Assembly (NCBI RefSeq): GCF_003148685.1
Contig: NZ_QGGR01000007.1
Location: 310,001-374,000, forward strand
DNA from: Actinoplanes xinjiangensis
GTDB lineage: Bacteria > Actinomycetota > Actinomycetes > Mycobacteriales > Micromonosporaceae
DNA: 64,000 bases
Direction: 5' to 3'
Shown here piece after piece: positions 24,582-32,081 of this stretch. Below the pieces are notes generated by a model, which saw only the letters and a list, made by a program, of their open reading frames with translations, did not search any database and was not told the origin of the DNA. Position 1 is the first letter of the stretch. Every line of letters begins with the position of its first letter. The position numbers were made by a program, and so were the translations under genes.

Positions 24582-24728
24582 AATGAATATGCAAAGCGGC
24601 AGTTCAGAGCCATGAAACCGTTGCAATGTGCTGCACGGTAACGCAATGCTGGAGCAGGCTGCCTTTGCAATGACATGGAAGTGAACGCTATGGTGGGCCG
24701 GACGCGACCGACTATCGAGGAGACCGTG

Positions 24729-25688
24729 ATGCCGGGAGGCAGACTCACCCAGCAGGAGCGTCAGCAGATCGCGCTGGGCCTGGCCGACGATCTGCCCTAC
24801 GCCGAGATCGCCCGGCGCCTCGACCGGCCGACCTCCACCGTCACCCGTGAGGTGATGCGCAACGGCGGCCCCAACGGCTACCGCGCCGACCTGGCGCACC
24901 GGGCCACCGAGCGCCGCGCGCACCGCAGTCGTGCGGCCGCCTCCCGGGGTCCCGCATCGGCCGGTGGGCCGGAGGGGCGCGACACCGACGCGGTCACCGA
25001 GTATGTGGAGACGCTCACGACCGTGCTGATGGCCTCGGGTCTGTCCCGTATGGGTGCCCGCGTCCTGGCCTGCCTCTTCATCACCGACAGTGGCAGCCTC
25101 ACCGCGTCCGAGCTGGCTCTGCGGATGCGGGTCAGCCCGGCGTCGGTCTCCAAGGCGATCGCCTTCCTGGAGAGTCAGAGCCTGGTCCGCCGGGAGCGTG
25201 ACGAGCGCCGCCGCGACCGTTACATCGTCGACGACGAACTCTTCTATCAGGCGACCCTCGCCAGCGCGCGGGCCAACGACCAGCTCGTCGCCGTCGCCCG
25301 CCAGGGTGTCGCCGTTCTCGGTCCGGACACGGGTGCGGCGGCCCGCCTGGAGAATGTGGCCCGCTTCCTGGATTTCATCAGCGAGAGCATCACCCGGGCC
25401 GTCGAGCAGGCGCGGGCCGTCCTGCGCACCGCGCCCGGCCGGTCAGCCGCTGAGGAGAGTCCTGGTATGGCCGCCCGGCACTTCCACGAGGTGGGCCGCG
25501 GAGGCGAGAGCCGGGATCGTGGTGGGGAAGGCGGTCACGACGTCGATGACCCTCGCGCGATCGACGGCTCCGGCCGCGAGCGTGCAGTGCGGCAGAAGGG
25601 CGCCGGGCCGGTAATAGGGCCAGATGCCCTCGGTGAGCGGTTCGATGGCTTCGTGGACCTGCCGGTGCAGGGTCAGCAGCCGGAGTGA
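24729..25688 (+). CDS. GbsR/MarR-type regulator with IS30-like N-terminal helix-turn-helix
   Basis: 319 residues. Residues 3-60 form an IS30/HTH_38-like helix-turn-helix (RLTQQERQQIALGLADDLPY, IARRLDRPTSTVTREVMRNG). Residues 85-210 form a MarR/GbsR winged helix (LSRMGARVLACLFITDSGSL, LRMRVSPASVSKAIAFLESQ, RRERDERRRDRYIV). The last 80 residues are low-complexity and read antisense to the 2H phosphoesterase gene, so the natural C-terminus has probably been lost. ATG 24729 follows GAGGAGA. Divergent from DUF4097. Confidence 0.85.
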   Translation: MPGGRLTQQERQQIALGLADDLPYAEIARRLDRPTSTVTREVMRNGGPNGYRADLAHRATERRAHRSRAAASRGPASAGGPEGRDTDAVTEYVETLTTVLMASGLSRMGARVLACLFITDSGSLTASELALRMRVSPASVSKAIAFLESQSLVRRERDERRRDRYIVDDELFYQATLASARANDQLVAVARQGVAVLGPDTGAAARLENVARFLDFISESITRAVEQARAVLRTAPGRSAAEESPGMAARHFHEVGRGGESRDRGGEGGHDVDDPRAIDGSGRERAVRQKGAGPVIGPDALGERFDGFVDLPVQGQQPE

Positions 25689-26006
25689 GGGGATGACGCC
25701 GAGATAGGCGGGCGCCTCGTCGGTGAGGAAGAATCCGAGGCCCGCCAGGTGCAGGGGCAGCCCGGCCACTGTGGCGAGGATCGGCCGGAGGGTGTCGGTG
25801 ATCCGTGCCGGGTCTCCGCGTTCGAAGACCGACAGGGTGACATGCGGATGGTCGTCGCAGTGGGGGCGGCTGCCGAGCGAGGTGATGCCGTGAGCGTCGA
25901 GAGCGGCCCAGATCCGTCTCACCAGCCGGTCGGCGTGCTCGTCGAGGAACAGTTCGATCGCATGGGGCACGGCGGGCTCCGGGACGACGGCGACAGGTGG
26001 GTCCAT
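25443..26006 (-). CDS. 2H phosphoesterase / 2'-5' RNA ligase family protein
   Basis: 187 residues with the two HxT motifs of the 2H superfamily, HVTLSVF and HCTLAAG, about 80 residues apart. Members hydrolyse or ligate 2'-5' or cyclic phosphodiester bonds in RNA or nucleotides; the substrate here is unknown. ATG 26006 is the first start in frame. Its last 246 bp overlap the 3' end of the convergent MarR-type gene, an unusually long antisense overlap. Confidence 0.85.
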   Translation of the reverse strand: MDPPVAVVPEPAVPHAIELFLDEHADRLVRRIWAALDAHGITSLGSRPHCDDHPHVTLSVFERGDPARITDTLRPILATVAGLPLHLAGLGFFLTDEAPAYLGVIPSLRLLTLHRQVHEAIEPLTEGIWPYYRPGALLPHCTLAAGAVDRARVIDVVTAFPTTIPALASAAHLVEVPGGHTRTLLSG

Positions 26007-26071
26007 GGTGACGCCCGGCCGGCGGGGACGCCGGCCGGGACGGGTTCACCTATTCGTGGGGGACGGCGCGG

Positions 26072-26890
26072 TCAGTATCCGTAGCGGCTCTTCAGGTGAC
26101 GCCACCAGTCGCGGAACATCCAGGCGTCGAACTCGGTGATCGAGGCCGAGCTGCCGGCGCGCATGATGAAGTTGCTGACTCCGCTGGGGGTCCAGTCGTA
26201 GAAGTCGTCCAGACCCCAGGTGTGGCCGATCTCGTGCAGCAGGATCGTCATGTCGTTCGCGTTGATGTTGTTCATGAAGTACTCGCGGCCCATCCGCTGG
26301 CCCCAGTCACCGCCGGCACCGCCGCCGAAGCCGTCGGTGAGCCACAGTGACTGGTCGTAGTGGCGGGCGTAGCCGCCGGGGCAGTTGGGGTACTGCCCGT
26401 TCTGGTGGAAGAAGCGCCCGCAGGGCGCGGAGCACTGCGGGGCGTTCTCGCGGATGTCGTTGACGTAGATGTCGACGGACGTGTCCGTCCACTGCAGTTG
26501 TGAACGGTTGCGCACGGCCCAGCCGACGACCCGGACCGGGACGTCGCCGTACGGCCAGGCGTTGTGCCCGACCAGCTGGTCCATCCACTTCTTGTGCTGC
26601 CGGGCCAGGGTCGCGTGGATCTGGTCGCGCTGGGCGGCGGTCACCGTGGCCGACGAGTCCCAGCGGACGCAGTAGTTGATGTAGCCACGGTTGGCCATGA
26701 TCTGGTCCCAGCCGTAGTTGCGGAACCCGTACAGGTTGCCGTTGTTGTAGGTCTGCTCCTGGTGCTGCCAGACCTGGTTGAGCGGGGTCACCAGGTTCGC
26801 CGGCGGACTCCAGGTGGGCGGGGCGGCCTGTGCCGCCGCGACCGGGGTCAGGGCGATCGCCAGCAGGATGGCGATCAGTTTCCTTCGCAT
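26072..26890 (-). CDS. Secreted zinc metalloprotease, metzincin-like
   Basis: 272 residues. Signal peptide MRRKLIAILLAIALTPVAAA with cleavage near AQA-AP. The zinc motif is HEIGHTWGLDD (His219, Glu220, His223, then Gly and Asp), the HExxHxxGxxD arrangement of metzincin-like enzymes with Asp as possible third ligand. Cys-rich loop CSAPCGRFF. ATG 26890 follows GGGAGG. Upstream is a CATCGAAACGGTTCGATG palindrome that may be an operator. Substrate unknown. Exported and likely soluble. Confidence 0.85.
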   Translation of the reverse strand: MRRKLIAILLAIALTPVAAAQAAPPTWSPPANLVTPLNQVWQHQEQTYNNGNLYGFRNYGWDQIMANRGYINYCVRWDSSATVTAAQRDQIHATLARQHKKWMDQLVGHNAWPYGDVPVRVVGWAVRNRSQLQWTDTSVDIYVNDIRENAPQCSAPCGRFFHQNGQYPNCPGGYARHYDQSLWLTDGFGGGAGGDWGQRMGREYFMNNINANDMTILLHEIGHTWGLDDFYDWTPSGVSNFIMRAGSSASITEFDAWMFRDWWRHLKSRYGY

Positions 26891-26948
26891 GGATCCCTCC
26901 CTCGAGACGTAACATCGAAACGGTTCGATGTCGGGCCACGCTGCCTTA

Positions 26949-26962
26949 CGAAACCGTTTTCG
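26949..26962. promoter_or_regulatory. CGAAACCGTTTTCG operator-like palindrome
   Basis: A 14-bp near-palindrome (one mismatch) lies in the divergent region between the metalloprotease and the arabinoside ABC operon. A perfect form, CGAAAACGTTTTCG, occurs at 57802 before the DUF6055 gene. LacI-family regulators bind such CG-centred palindromes. A further palindrome, CATCGAAACGGTTCGATG, is at 26913-26930. Confidence 0.5.
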
Positions 26963-27023
26963 GCAAGATGTCCGCCGCGTTACCAAATCGCTCCTCTGTG
27001 AACCGGCGGCACGCCGCGGGCCC

Positions 27024-27050
27024 TTGACAGGGCGTTTGCTGGAGTATTAC
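27024..27050 (+). promoter_or_regulatory. Promoter of the arabinoside ABC/GH127 locus
   Basis: TTGACA (27024-27029) is followed by CGTTTGC and TATTAC (27045-27050, 15-nt spacer) or TTACGT (17-nt spacer). The TTGACA-N3-CGTTTGC arrangement recurs at the second ABC operon (49993-49964, minus). The 120-bp leader contains several GAAA/TTTC words. Confidence 0.55.
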
Positions 27051-27123
27051 GTTTCTGAAAACCTTTTCGGTCCAGCGTGGACAGCGAGAGATGCCTCGTG
27101 AGCTGCGTTTTCTAAAGCAGCCA

Positions 27124-27144
27124 CGGAAACCTTCCGAAACTTTC
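27124..27144 (+). promoter_or_regulatory. Operator-like element shared with the second ABC operon
   Basis: CGGAAAC-CT-TCCGAAACTTTC ends 25 nt before the start of the solute-binding protein gene. The same 21-bp element with only the two central bases changed occurs at 49930-49950 in the same orientation and 21 nt before the second solute-binding protein gene. Likely bound by a common regulator not encoded in the window. Confidence 0.65.
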
Positions 27145-27169
27145 TGAAATCGGTTCATGGAGGTACTTC

Positions 27170-28465
27170 GTGCGAAGAAATCTGGTGGCCGCGCTAGCCG
27201 TCGCGGCGTTGATGACGGGACCCCTCGCCGCCTGCTCCTCCGACAGTGGACAGGCGAGCGCCCCGGCCCCGGCCGGTGCCGGCGTGGAGGGTGTCGACGA
27301 CGGTTCCGAGTTGACCCTGTGGACCCGGGCGCCGCTCGAACTCCAGGCGAAGGCGCTGGTCGACGCGTACAACAGGTCCCACAAGAACCAGGTGAAGCTG
27401 ACCATCGTCCCGAACGACGACTACGTGGCGAAGGTCGGCGCGGCGGCCGGCAGCGGTGACCTGCCCGACCTGTTCGCCGCCGACATCGTCTACGTACCGA
27501 ACTGGACCGAGGCGGGCCTGTTCAGCGACCTGACCGACAGCATCGGCAAGCTGCCGTACGCCGACAAGATCAACCAGGGGCACGTGTCGGCCGGCACGCG
27601 TGACGGCAAGAAGTACGTGCTCCCGTTCGTTCTCGACCTGTCGGTCATGTTCTGGAACAAGACCCTCTACAAGGAGGCCGGCCTCGACCCGGAGAAGGGC
27701 CCGGCCACCCTCGACGAGTTCCGGCAGCAGGCCCTCGCCGTGCAGAACCTGAAGAAACCGAACACGTACGGCACCTACTTCGGCGGCAACTGCGGCGGCT
27801 GCAACGTCTTCACCTGGTTCCCGATGGTCTGGGCCAGCGGCGCGGAGGTGATGGCCGAGGACGGCACGAAGTCGCTGCTCAACGGCCCCGCCTCGCAGAA
27901 GGTCTACAGCACCTGGCGCGAGTTGCAGACCGCCGGCGCCATCGCGCCCGGCTCGAAGGACGAGACCGGCGCCACCTGGGTCGCCGCGTTCCAGGAGGGC
28001 AAGATCGGCGTGATGCCGTACCCGGCGACGCTGCTGCCGACCGCCGCGAAGTCGGTGGACGTCGGCGTCACCGGCATCCCGGGCGTCACCGGCGGCTCCT
28101 CGACGTTCGTCGGCGGCGACGGCATCGGCATCTCCAAGGACGCGAAGAAGACGCAGCAGGCGTGGAACTTCCTGTCCTGGCTGATGTCGGAGCAGGCCCA
28201 GGTCGACGTGCTCGCCGCCGGCAACAGCACGGTCGCCCGCAGCGACCTGGCCGACAACCGGTACGCGGCGAAGGACCCGCGCGTCGCCACGATCAACAAG
28301 GTGGCCGGCTCGCCGCAGAGCAGGACCCCGGTCGCGGTCAACTTCCAGCAGGCCTTCAACGCGCCGGGCAGCCCGTGGGTCACCCTCCTGCGCAACCAGG
28401 TGTACGGCGACACGTCCACCCTGGAGAAGGACAACGAGGCCGTCACCCAGGTTCTCGGCCAGTGA
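27170..28465 (+). CDS. ABC sugar transporter, substrate-binding lipoprotein
   Basis: 431 residues. A lipoprotein signal with lipobox LAAC (Cys22) is followed by the family 1 solute-binding fold: LTLWTRAPLELQAKALVDAY, NRSHKNQVKLTIV, LPDLFAADIVYV, and the central MFWNKTLYKEAGL. GTG 27170 follows GGAGG by 6 nt. It overlaps the first permease gene (GTGA) and heads an operon with two permeases and two GH127 enzymes. The ligand is probably a beta-arabinooligosaccharide (inference). No ATPase is encoded here; a shared MsiK-type ATPase elsewhere would be expected, as is usual for CUT1 systems in actinomycetes. Confidence 0.92.
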   Translation: MRRNLVAALAVAALMTGPLAACSSDSGQASAPAPAGAGVEGVDDGSELTLWTRAPLELQAKALVDAYNRSHKNQVKLTIVPNDDYVAKVGAAAGSGDLPDLFAADIVYVPNWTEAGLFSDLTDSIGKLPYADKINQGHVSAGTRDGKKYVLPFVLDLSVMFWNKTLYKEAGLDPEKGPATLDEFRQQALAVQNLKKPNTYGTYFGGNCGGCNVFTWFPMVWASGAEVMAEDGTKSLLNGPASQKVYSTWRELQTAGAIAPGSKDETGATWVAAFQEGKIGVMPYPATLLPTAAKSVDVGVTGIPGVTGGSSTFVGGDGIGISKDAKKTQQAWNFLSWLMSEQAQVDVLAAGNSTVARSDLADNRYAAKDPRVATINKVAGSPQSRTPVAVNFQQAFNAPGSPWVTLLRNQVYGDTSTLEKDNEAVTQVLGQ

Positions 28466-29379
28466 CGTTGACGACCGTTCCCGAGCGGTCCGGCCTGGAT
28501 TCCAGGCCGGCCGCCGGCACTCCCGCGCGGCGCCGCCGGAGGCCGGGCCTGACCGGCTGGGCGTACGCCGCACCGACCGCCCTGTTCGTGCTGATCTTCT
28601 TCGTGACCCCGATCCTGCTGGTGGGCCGGATGTCGGTGTCCGACTGGGGTCTGTTCGCCGGCAACCGCGGCCTGAACGCGCCGGAGAACTTCATCGACGT
28701 CGCCGAGTACCGGCTGTTCTGGCCGGCGGTCTGGTTCACCGTCAAGTACACCGTGCTCACCACGGTGATCCTGCTCGGCCTGGCGCTGCTGATGGCCCTG
28801 ATCGTGCAGGAGTCGAGCCGCTGGACCGGCTTCCTGCGCACCTCGTTCCTGGTGCCCAGCGCCCTCGGCCTGGCGTCGGCGTCGCTGCTGTTCTACGCGC
28901 TGTACTCCCCGCAGAGCAGCCCCTTCGGGTTCCTCGGCGTGTCGTTCCTCGGCACCCCGACCGCGGCGCTGTGGTCGACGGTCGTGCTGATCGTGTGGCG
29001 GTTCGCCGGGTTCTACATGCTGCTGCTCCTGGTCGGTCTCCAGGGCATCTCGGCCGACGTGTACGAGGCCGCGCGGCTCGACGGCGCCGGCCGCTGGCAG
29101 ACGTTCCGCTACGTCACCCTGCCGCTGCTGCGGTCGTCGATCGCGCTGTGCACGATCCTCTGCGTCACCGGCTCGATGCTCGGGTTCGACCAGTTCTACC
29201 TGCTCACCAAGGGCGGGCCGGACAACAGCACGCTGACCATCGTCCAGCTGATCTACAACTTCGCGTTCTTCGGCGGCAACAACCTCGGCCGTGCCGCCGC
29301 CCTGTCGATCATGGTGCTGGCCGCCCTGCTCATCGCCAACGTCCTGCAGTTCCGGGGACTGCGCGGGAAGGAAGGGTGA
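28462..29379 (+). CDS. ABC sugar transporter permease (MalF-type)
   Basis: 305 residues with six predicted transmembrane helices and the EAA loop YEAARLDGAGRWQTFRYVTL that contacts the ATPase. GTG 28462 overlaps the stop of the binding-protein gene. The N-terminus is long and basic (ARRRRRPGL) before helix 1. Forms the membrane pore with the next gene product. Confidence 0.93.
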   Translation: MTLTTVPERSGLDSRPAAGTPARRRRRPGLTGWAYAAPTALFVLIFFVTPILLVGRMSVSDWGLFAGNRGLNAPENFIDVAEYRLFWPAVWFTVKYTVLTTVILLGLALLMALIVQESSRWTGFLRTSFLVPSALGLASASLLFYALYSPQSSPFGFLGVSFLGTPTAALWSTVVLIVWRFAGFYMLLLLVGLQGISADVYEAARLDGAGRWQTFRYVTLPLLRSSIALCTILCVTGSMLGFDQFYLLTKGGPDNSTLTIVQLIYNFAFFGGNNLGRAAALSIMVLAALLIANVLQFRGLRGKEG

Positions 29380-29382
29380 CGC

Positions 29383-30189
29383 GTGTTCCGTACCCCTCAG
29401 AAGGTCTTCACCGGCGGCCTCGCCCTGCTGTTCCTGTTCCCGCTCGTCTGGGCGAGCGTCGCCTCGGTGAGCCCGCAGGCCGGTTCGGCCCAGACCGGCG
29501 GGTGGGGGTTCGGCAACTACCGGACCCTCGCCGCCTACCAGGCGGGTATCGGTCAGTACCTGCTGAACTCGACGGCGGTGTCGCTGATGACGGTGACGTT
29601 CACGCTGATCGTGTCGCTGCTCGGCGGGTACGCGTTCGCCCAGTTCCGGTTCCCCGGCCGTGACCTGCTGTTCCTGGTCACGCTCGCGATCCTGATGGTG
29701 CCCTACGCGACCCTGCTCATCCCGCTCTACGTCCTGCTCAACCAGCTCGGCCTCCAGGACTCGCTGCTCGGGCTGGCACTGGTGCTCACCATGTTCCAGC
29801 TGCCGTTCGCCACGTTCATGATGCGGATCTCGTTCGAGGCGGTGCCGAAGGATCTGGCCGAGTCGGCGCAGGTCGACGGCTGCGGGAGCCTGCGCACGCT
29901 GCGGCACGTGCTCGTCCCGGCGGTCAAACCGGGCCTGATCACGGTCGGCCTGTTCGCGTTCCTCGCCGCGTGGAACGACTTCATCACCCCGCTCGTGCTG
30001 ATCAGCGATTCGGCGAAGATGCCGCTCCCGCTGGCCGTGGCCAACATGCGCCAGCAGGTGATGGGGATCGTCGACTACGGCGCGACCGAGGCCGGCGTGG
30101 TGGTGCTCGCGCTGCCCTGCGTCGTCCTGTTCCTCGCACTGCAACGGCACTACGTCCGCGGTTTCATGTCCGGCGCACTCAAGGGCTGA
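29383..30189 (+). CDS. ABC sugar transporter permease (MalG-type)
   Basis: 268 residues with six transmembrane helices and the EAA loop LAESAQVDGCGSLRTLRHVL. GTG 29383 lies 3 bp after the previous stop. Its stop overlaps the ATG of the GH127 gene (TGATG). Completes the CUT1 importer. Confidence 0.93.
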   Translation: MFRTPQKVFTGGLALLFLFPLVWASVASVSPQAGSAQTGGWGFGNYRTLAAYQAGIGQYLLNSTAVSLMTVTFTLIVSLLGGYAFAQFRFPGRDLLFLVTLAILMVPYATLLIPLYVLLNQLGLQDSLLGLALVLTMFQLPFATFMMRISFEAVPKDLAESAQVDGCGSLRTLRHVLVPAVKPGLITVGLFAFLAAWNDFITPLVLISDSAKMPLPLAVANMRQQVMGIVDYGATEAGVVVLALPCVVLFLALQRHYVRGFMSGALKG

Positions 30190-32072
30190 TGATTCTCATG
30201 ACGATCGACGAAACACTTGCGACCGCCGTGTCCGGCATGCCGGTGGCGCCCACCCGCGGCCGGCTGCGGCCGCTGGGAGTGGGCGAGGTGACCCTGCGCC
30301 CCGGTTTCTGGCAGCAGCGCCAGGACACCAACGCGGCGCGCACGCTCGACCACATCGGGCACTGGCTGGAGAAGGCCGGCTGGCTCGCCAACTTCGACGG
30401 CGGTGAGCGGCGGGGGCGGGAGTTCGCCGACACCGAGGTCTACAAGTATCTGGAGGCGCTGGCCTGGGAGTACGGCCGGACCCGCGACCCGGAGATCGAT
30501 CTCCGCTACCGGGCGGTCGTGCGCCGGGTGGTCGCCGCACAGGAGCCGGACGGCTACCTCAACACCAAGTACGGCCGGCCCGGTCAGGCACCGCGCTACA
30601 GCGACCTGGAGTGGGGCCATGAGCTGTACTCGTTCGGCTACCTGATCCAGGCGGCCGTGGCACGGGCCCGCACCTACGGTCCGGACGAGCTGCTGGACGC
30701 CGCGATCCGGGCCGCCGACCACGTGTGCGCCGAGTTCGGCCCGCAGGGGCGCAACGCGATCTGCGGGCACGCCGAGATCGAGCCGGCGCTGGTCGAGCTG
30801 TACCGGCTGACCGGCGTACGCCGCTACCTCGACCAGGCCCGCCTGTTCGTGGAGCGGCACGGCCACGGCACCCTCGCCGACATCGAGTTCGGCCGCTCCT
30901 ACTTCCAGGACGACATCCCGGTCCGCGACGCCGACGTGTTCCGCGGGCACGCCGTCCGGGCCACCTATCTGGCGGCCGGCGCGGTCGACGTGGCGGTCGA
31001 GACCGGTGACAGCGGGCTGCTGGAGGCGGTCACCCGGCAGTGGCGCAACACGGTCGCCCGGCGGACCTACATCACCGGGGGCATGGGGTCCCGGCATCAG
31101 GACGAGGCGTTCGGCGACGACTTCGTGCTCCCGCCGGACCGGGCGTACAGCGAGACCTGCGCCGGTGTCGGGTCGGTGCTGCTGTCGTGGCGGCTGCTGC
31201 TCGCGCACGGCGACCCGCGCTACGCCGACCTGATCGAGCGGACCCTGTTCAACGTCATCGCCACCGCACCGGGTGACGGCGGCGACCGGTTCTTCTACAC
31301 CAACACCCTGCACCAGCGGACCCTCGGCGCCGAACCGCCGGCCGACGTGCAGGTCCCGCGGGCCGCCTCCAACCTGCGTGCCCCGTGGTTCGACGTGTCC
31401 TGCTGCCCGACGAACCTGGCCCGCACCTTCGCGAGCCTGGCCGCCTACGTCGCGACGGCCGACGACGACGGCCTGCAGATCCACCAGTACACGTCGGCCA
31501 CCATCCGCACCGGCGCCTACCACCTGGAGATCGACACCGCGTACCCGGACGACGGCCTGATCTCGATCCGGATCGTCGCCGGCCCGGACACCCCGTGGAC
31601 GCTCAGCCTGCGCGTTCCGGCCTGGGCGTCCGGGGCCACCCTGGACGGCCTGCCGCTCCGGCGCGGCCTGGTGCAGCTGCGCCGCCGTTTCACCGCGGGC
31701 CAGGTCCTGCAGCTGCGGCTCCCGGTCCAGCCGCGGCTGGTCACCGCGGACGACCGGATCGACGCGGTACGGGGAACGGTCGCCGTCGAACGTGGACCGG
31801 TCGTCTACTGCCTGGAGTCGGTCGACGTGCCACCGCACGTGGCGTTCGACGCCCTGCGCCTGGACCCGGACGCGGTACCGGTCGAGGCGGACGGCACGGT
31901 CGTCGTCACCTGCCGTCCCACCGCGGCCGCCGATCACGACTGGCCGTACCGTCCCGCGGTCCCGGCGGGTGCCGTCGAGGCGGTGCGGGTTCCGCTGCAT
32001 CCCTACCACCGGTGGGCGCGCCGCGGCCCGTCCACCATGCGCGTCTGGATCCCCCTGACCCCCGAGAGGTGA
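30189..32072 (+). CDS. Beta-L-arabinofuranosidase, GH127, cytoplasmic
   Basis: 627 residues, close to the characterised HypBA1-type enzymes. The alpha/alpha-six barrel begins at LRPGFWQQRQDTN. The zinc/nucleophile set is visible: Glu322 and Cys324 in SETCAG and the pair Cys405-Cys406 in VSCCPTN; in the family the last Cys is the nucleophile. No signal peptide, so it should cleave imported arabinooligosaccharides. ATG 30189 overlaps the permease stop; ATG 30198 is an alternative. Co-transcription with the importer supports the role. Confidence 0.9.
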   Translation: MILMTIDETLATAVSGMPVAPTRGRLRPLGVGEVTLRPGFWQQRQDTNAARTLDHIGHWLEKAGWLANFDGGERRGREFADTEVYKYLEALAWEYGRTRDPEIDLRYRAVVRRVVAAQEPDGYLNTKYGRPGQAPRYSDLEWGHELYSFGYLIQAAVARARTYGPDELLDAAIRAADHVCAEFGPQGRNAICGHAEIEPALVELYRLTGVRRYLDQARLFVERHGHGTLADIEFGRSYFQDDIPVRDADVFRGHAVRATYLAAGAVDVAVETGDSGLLEAVTRQWRNTVARRTYITGGMGSRHQDEAFGDDFVLPPDRAYSETCAGVGSVLLSWRLLLAHGDPRYADLIERTLFNVIATAPGDGGDRFFYTNTLHQRTLGAEPPADVQVPRAASNLRAPWFDVSCCPTNLARTFASLAAYVATADDDGLQIHQYTSATIRTGAYHLEIDTAYPDDGLISIRIVAGPDTPWTLSLRVPAWASGATLDGLPLRRGLVQLRRRFTAGQVLQLRLPVQPRLVTADDRIDAVRGTVAVERGPVVYCLESVDVPPHVAFDALRLDPDAVPVEADGTVVVTCRPTAAADHDWPYRPAVPAGAVEAVRVPLHPYHRWARRGPSTMRVWIPLTPER

Positions 32073-32081
32073 GTCCACCAG

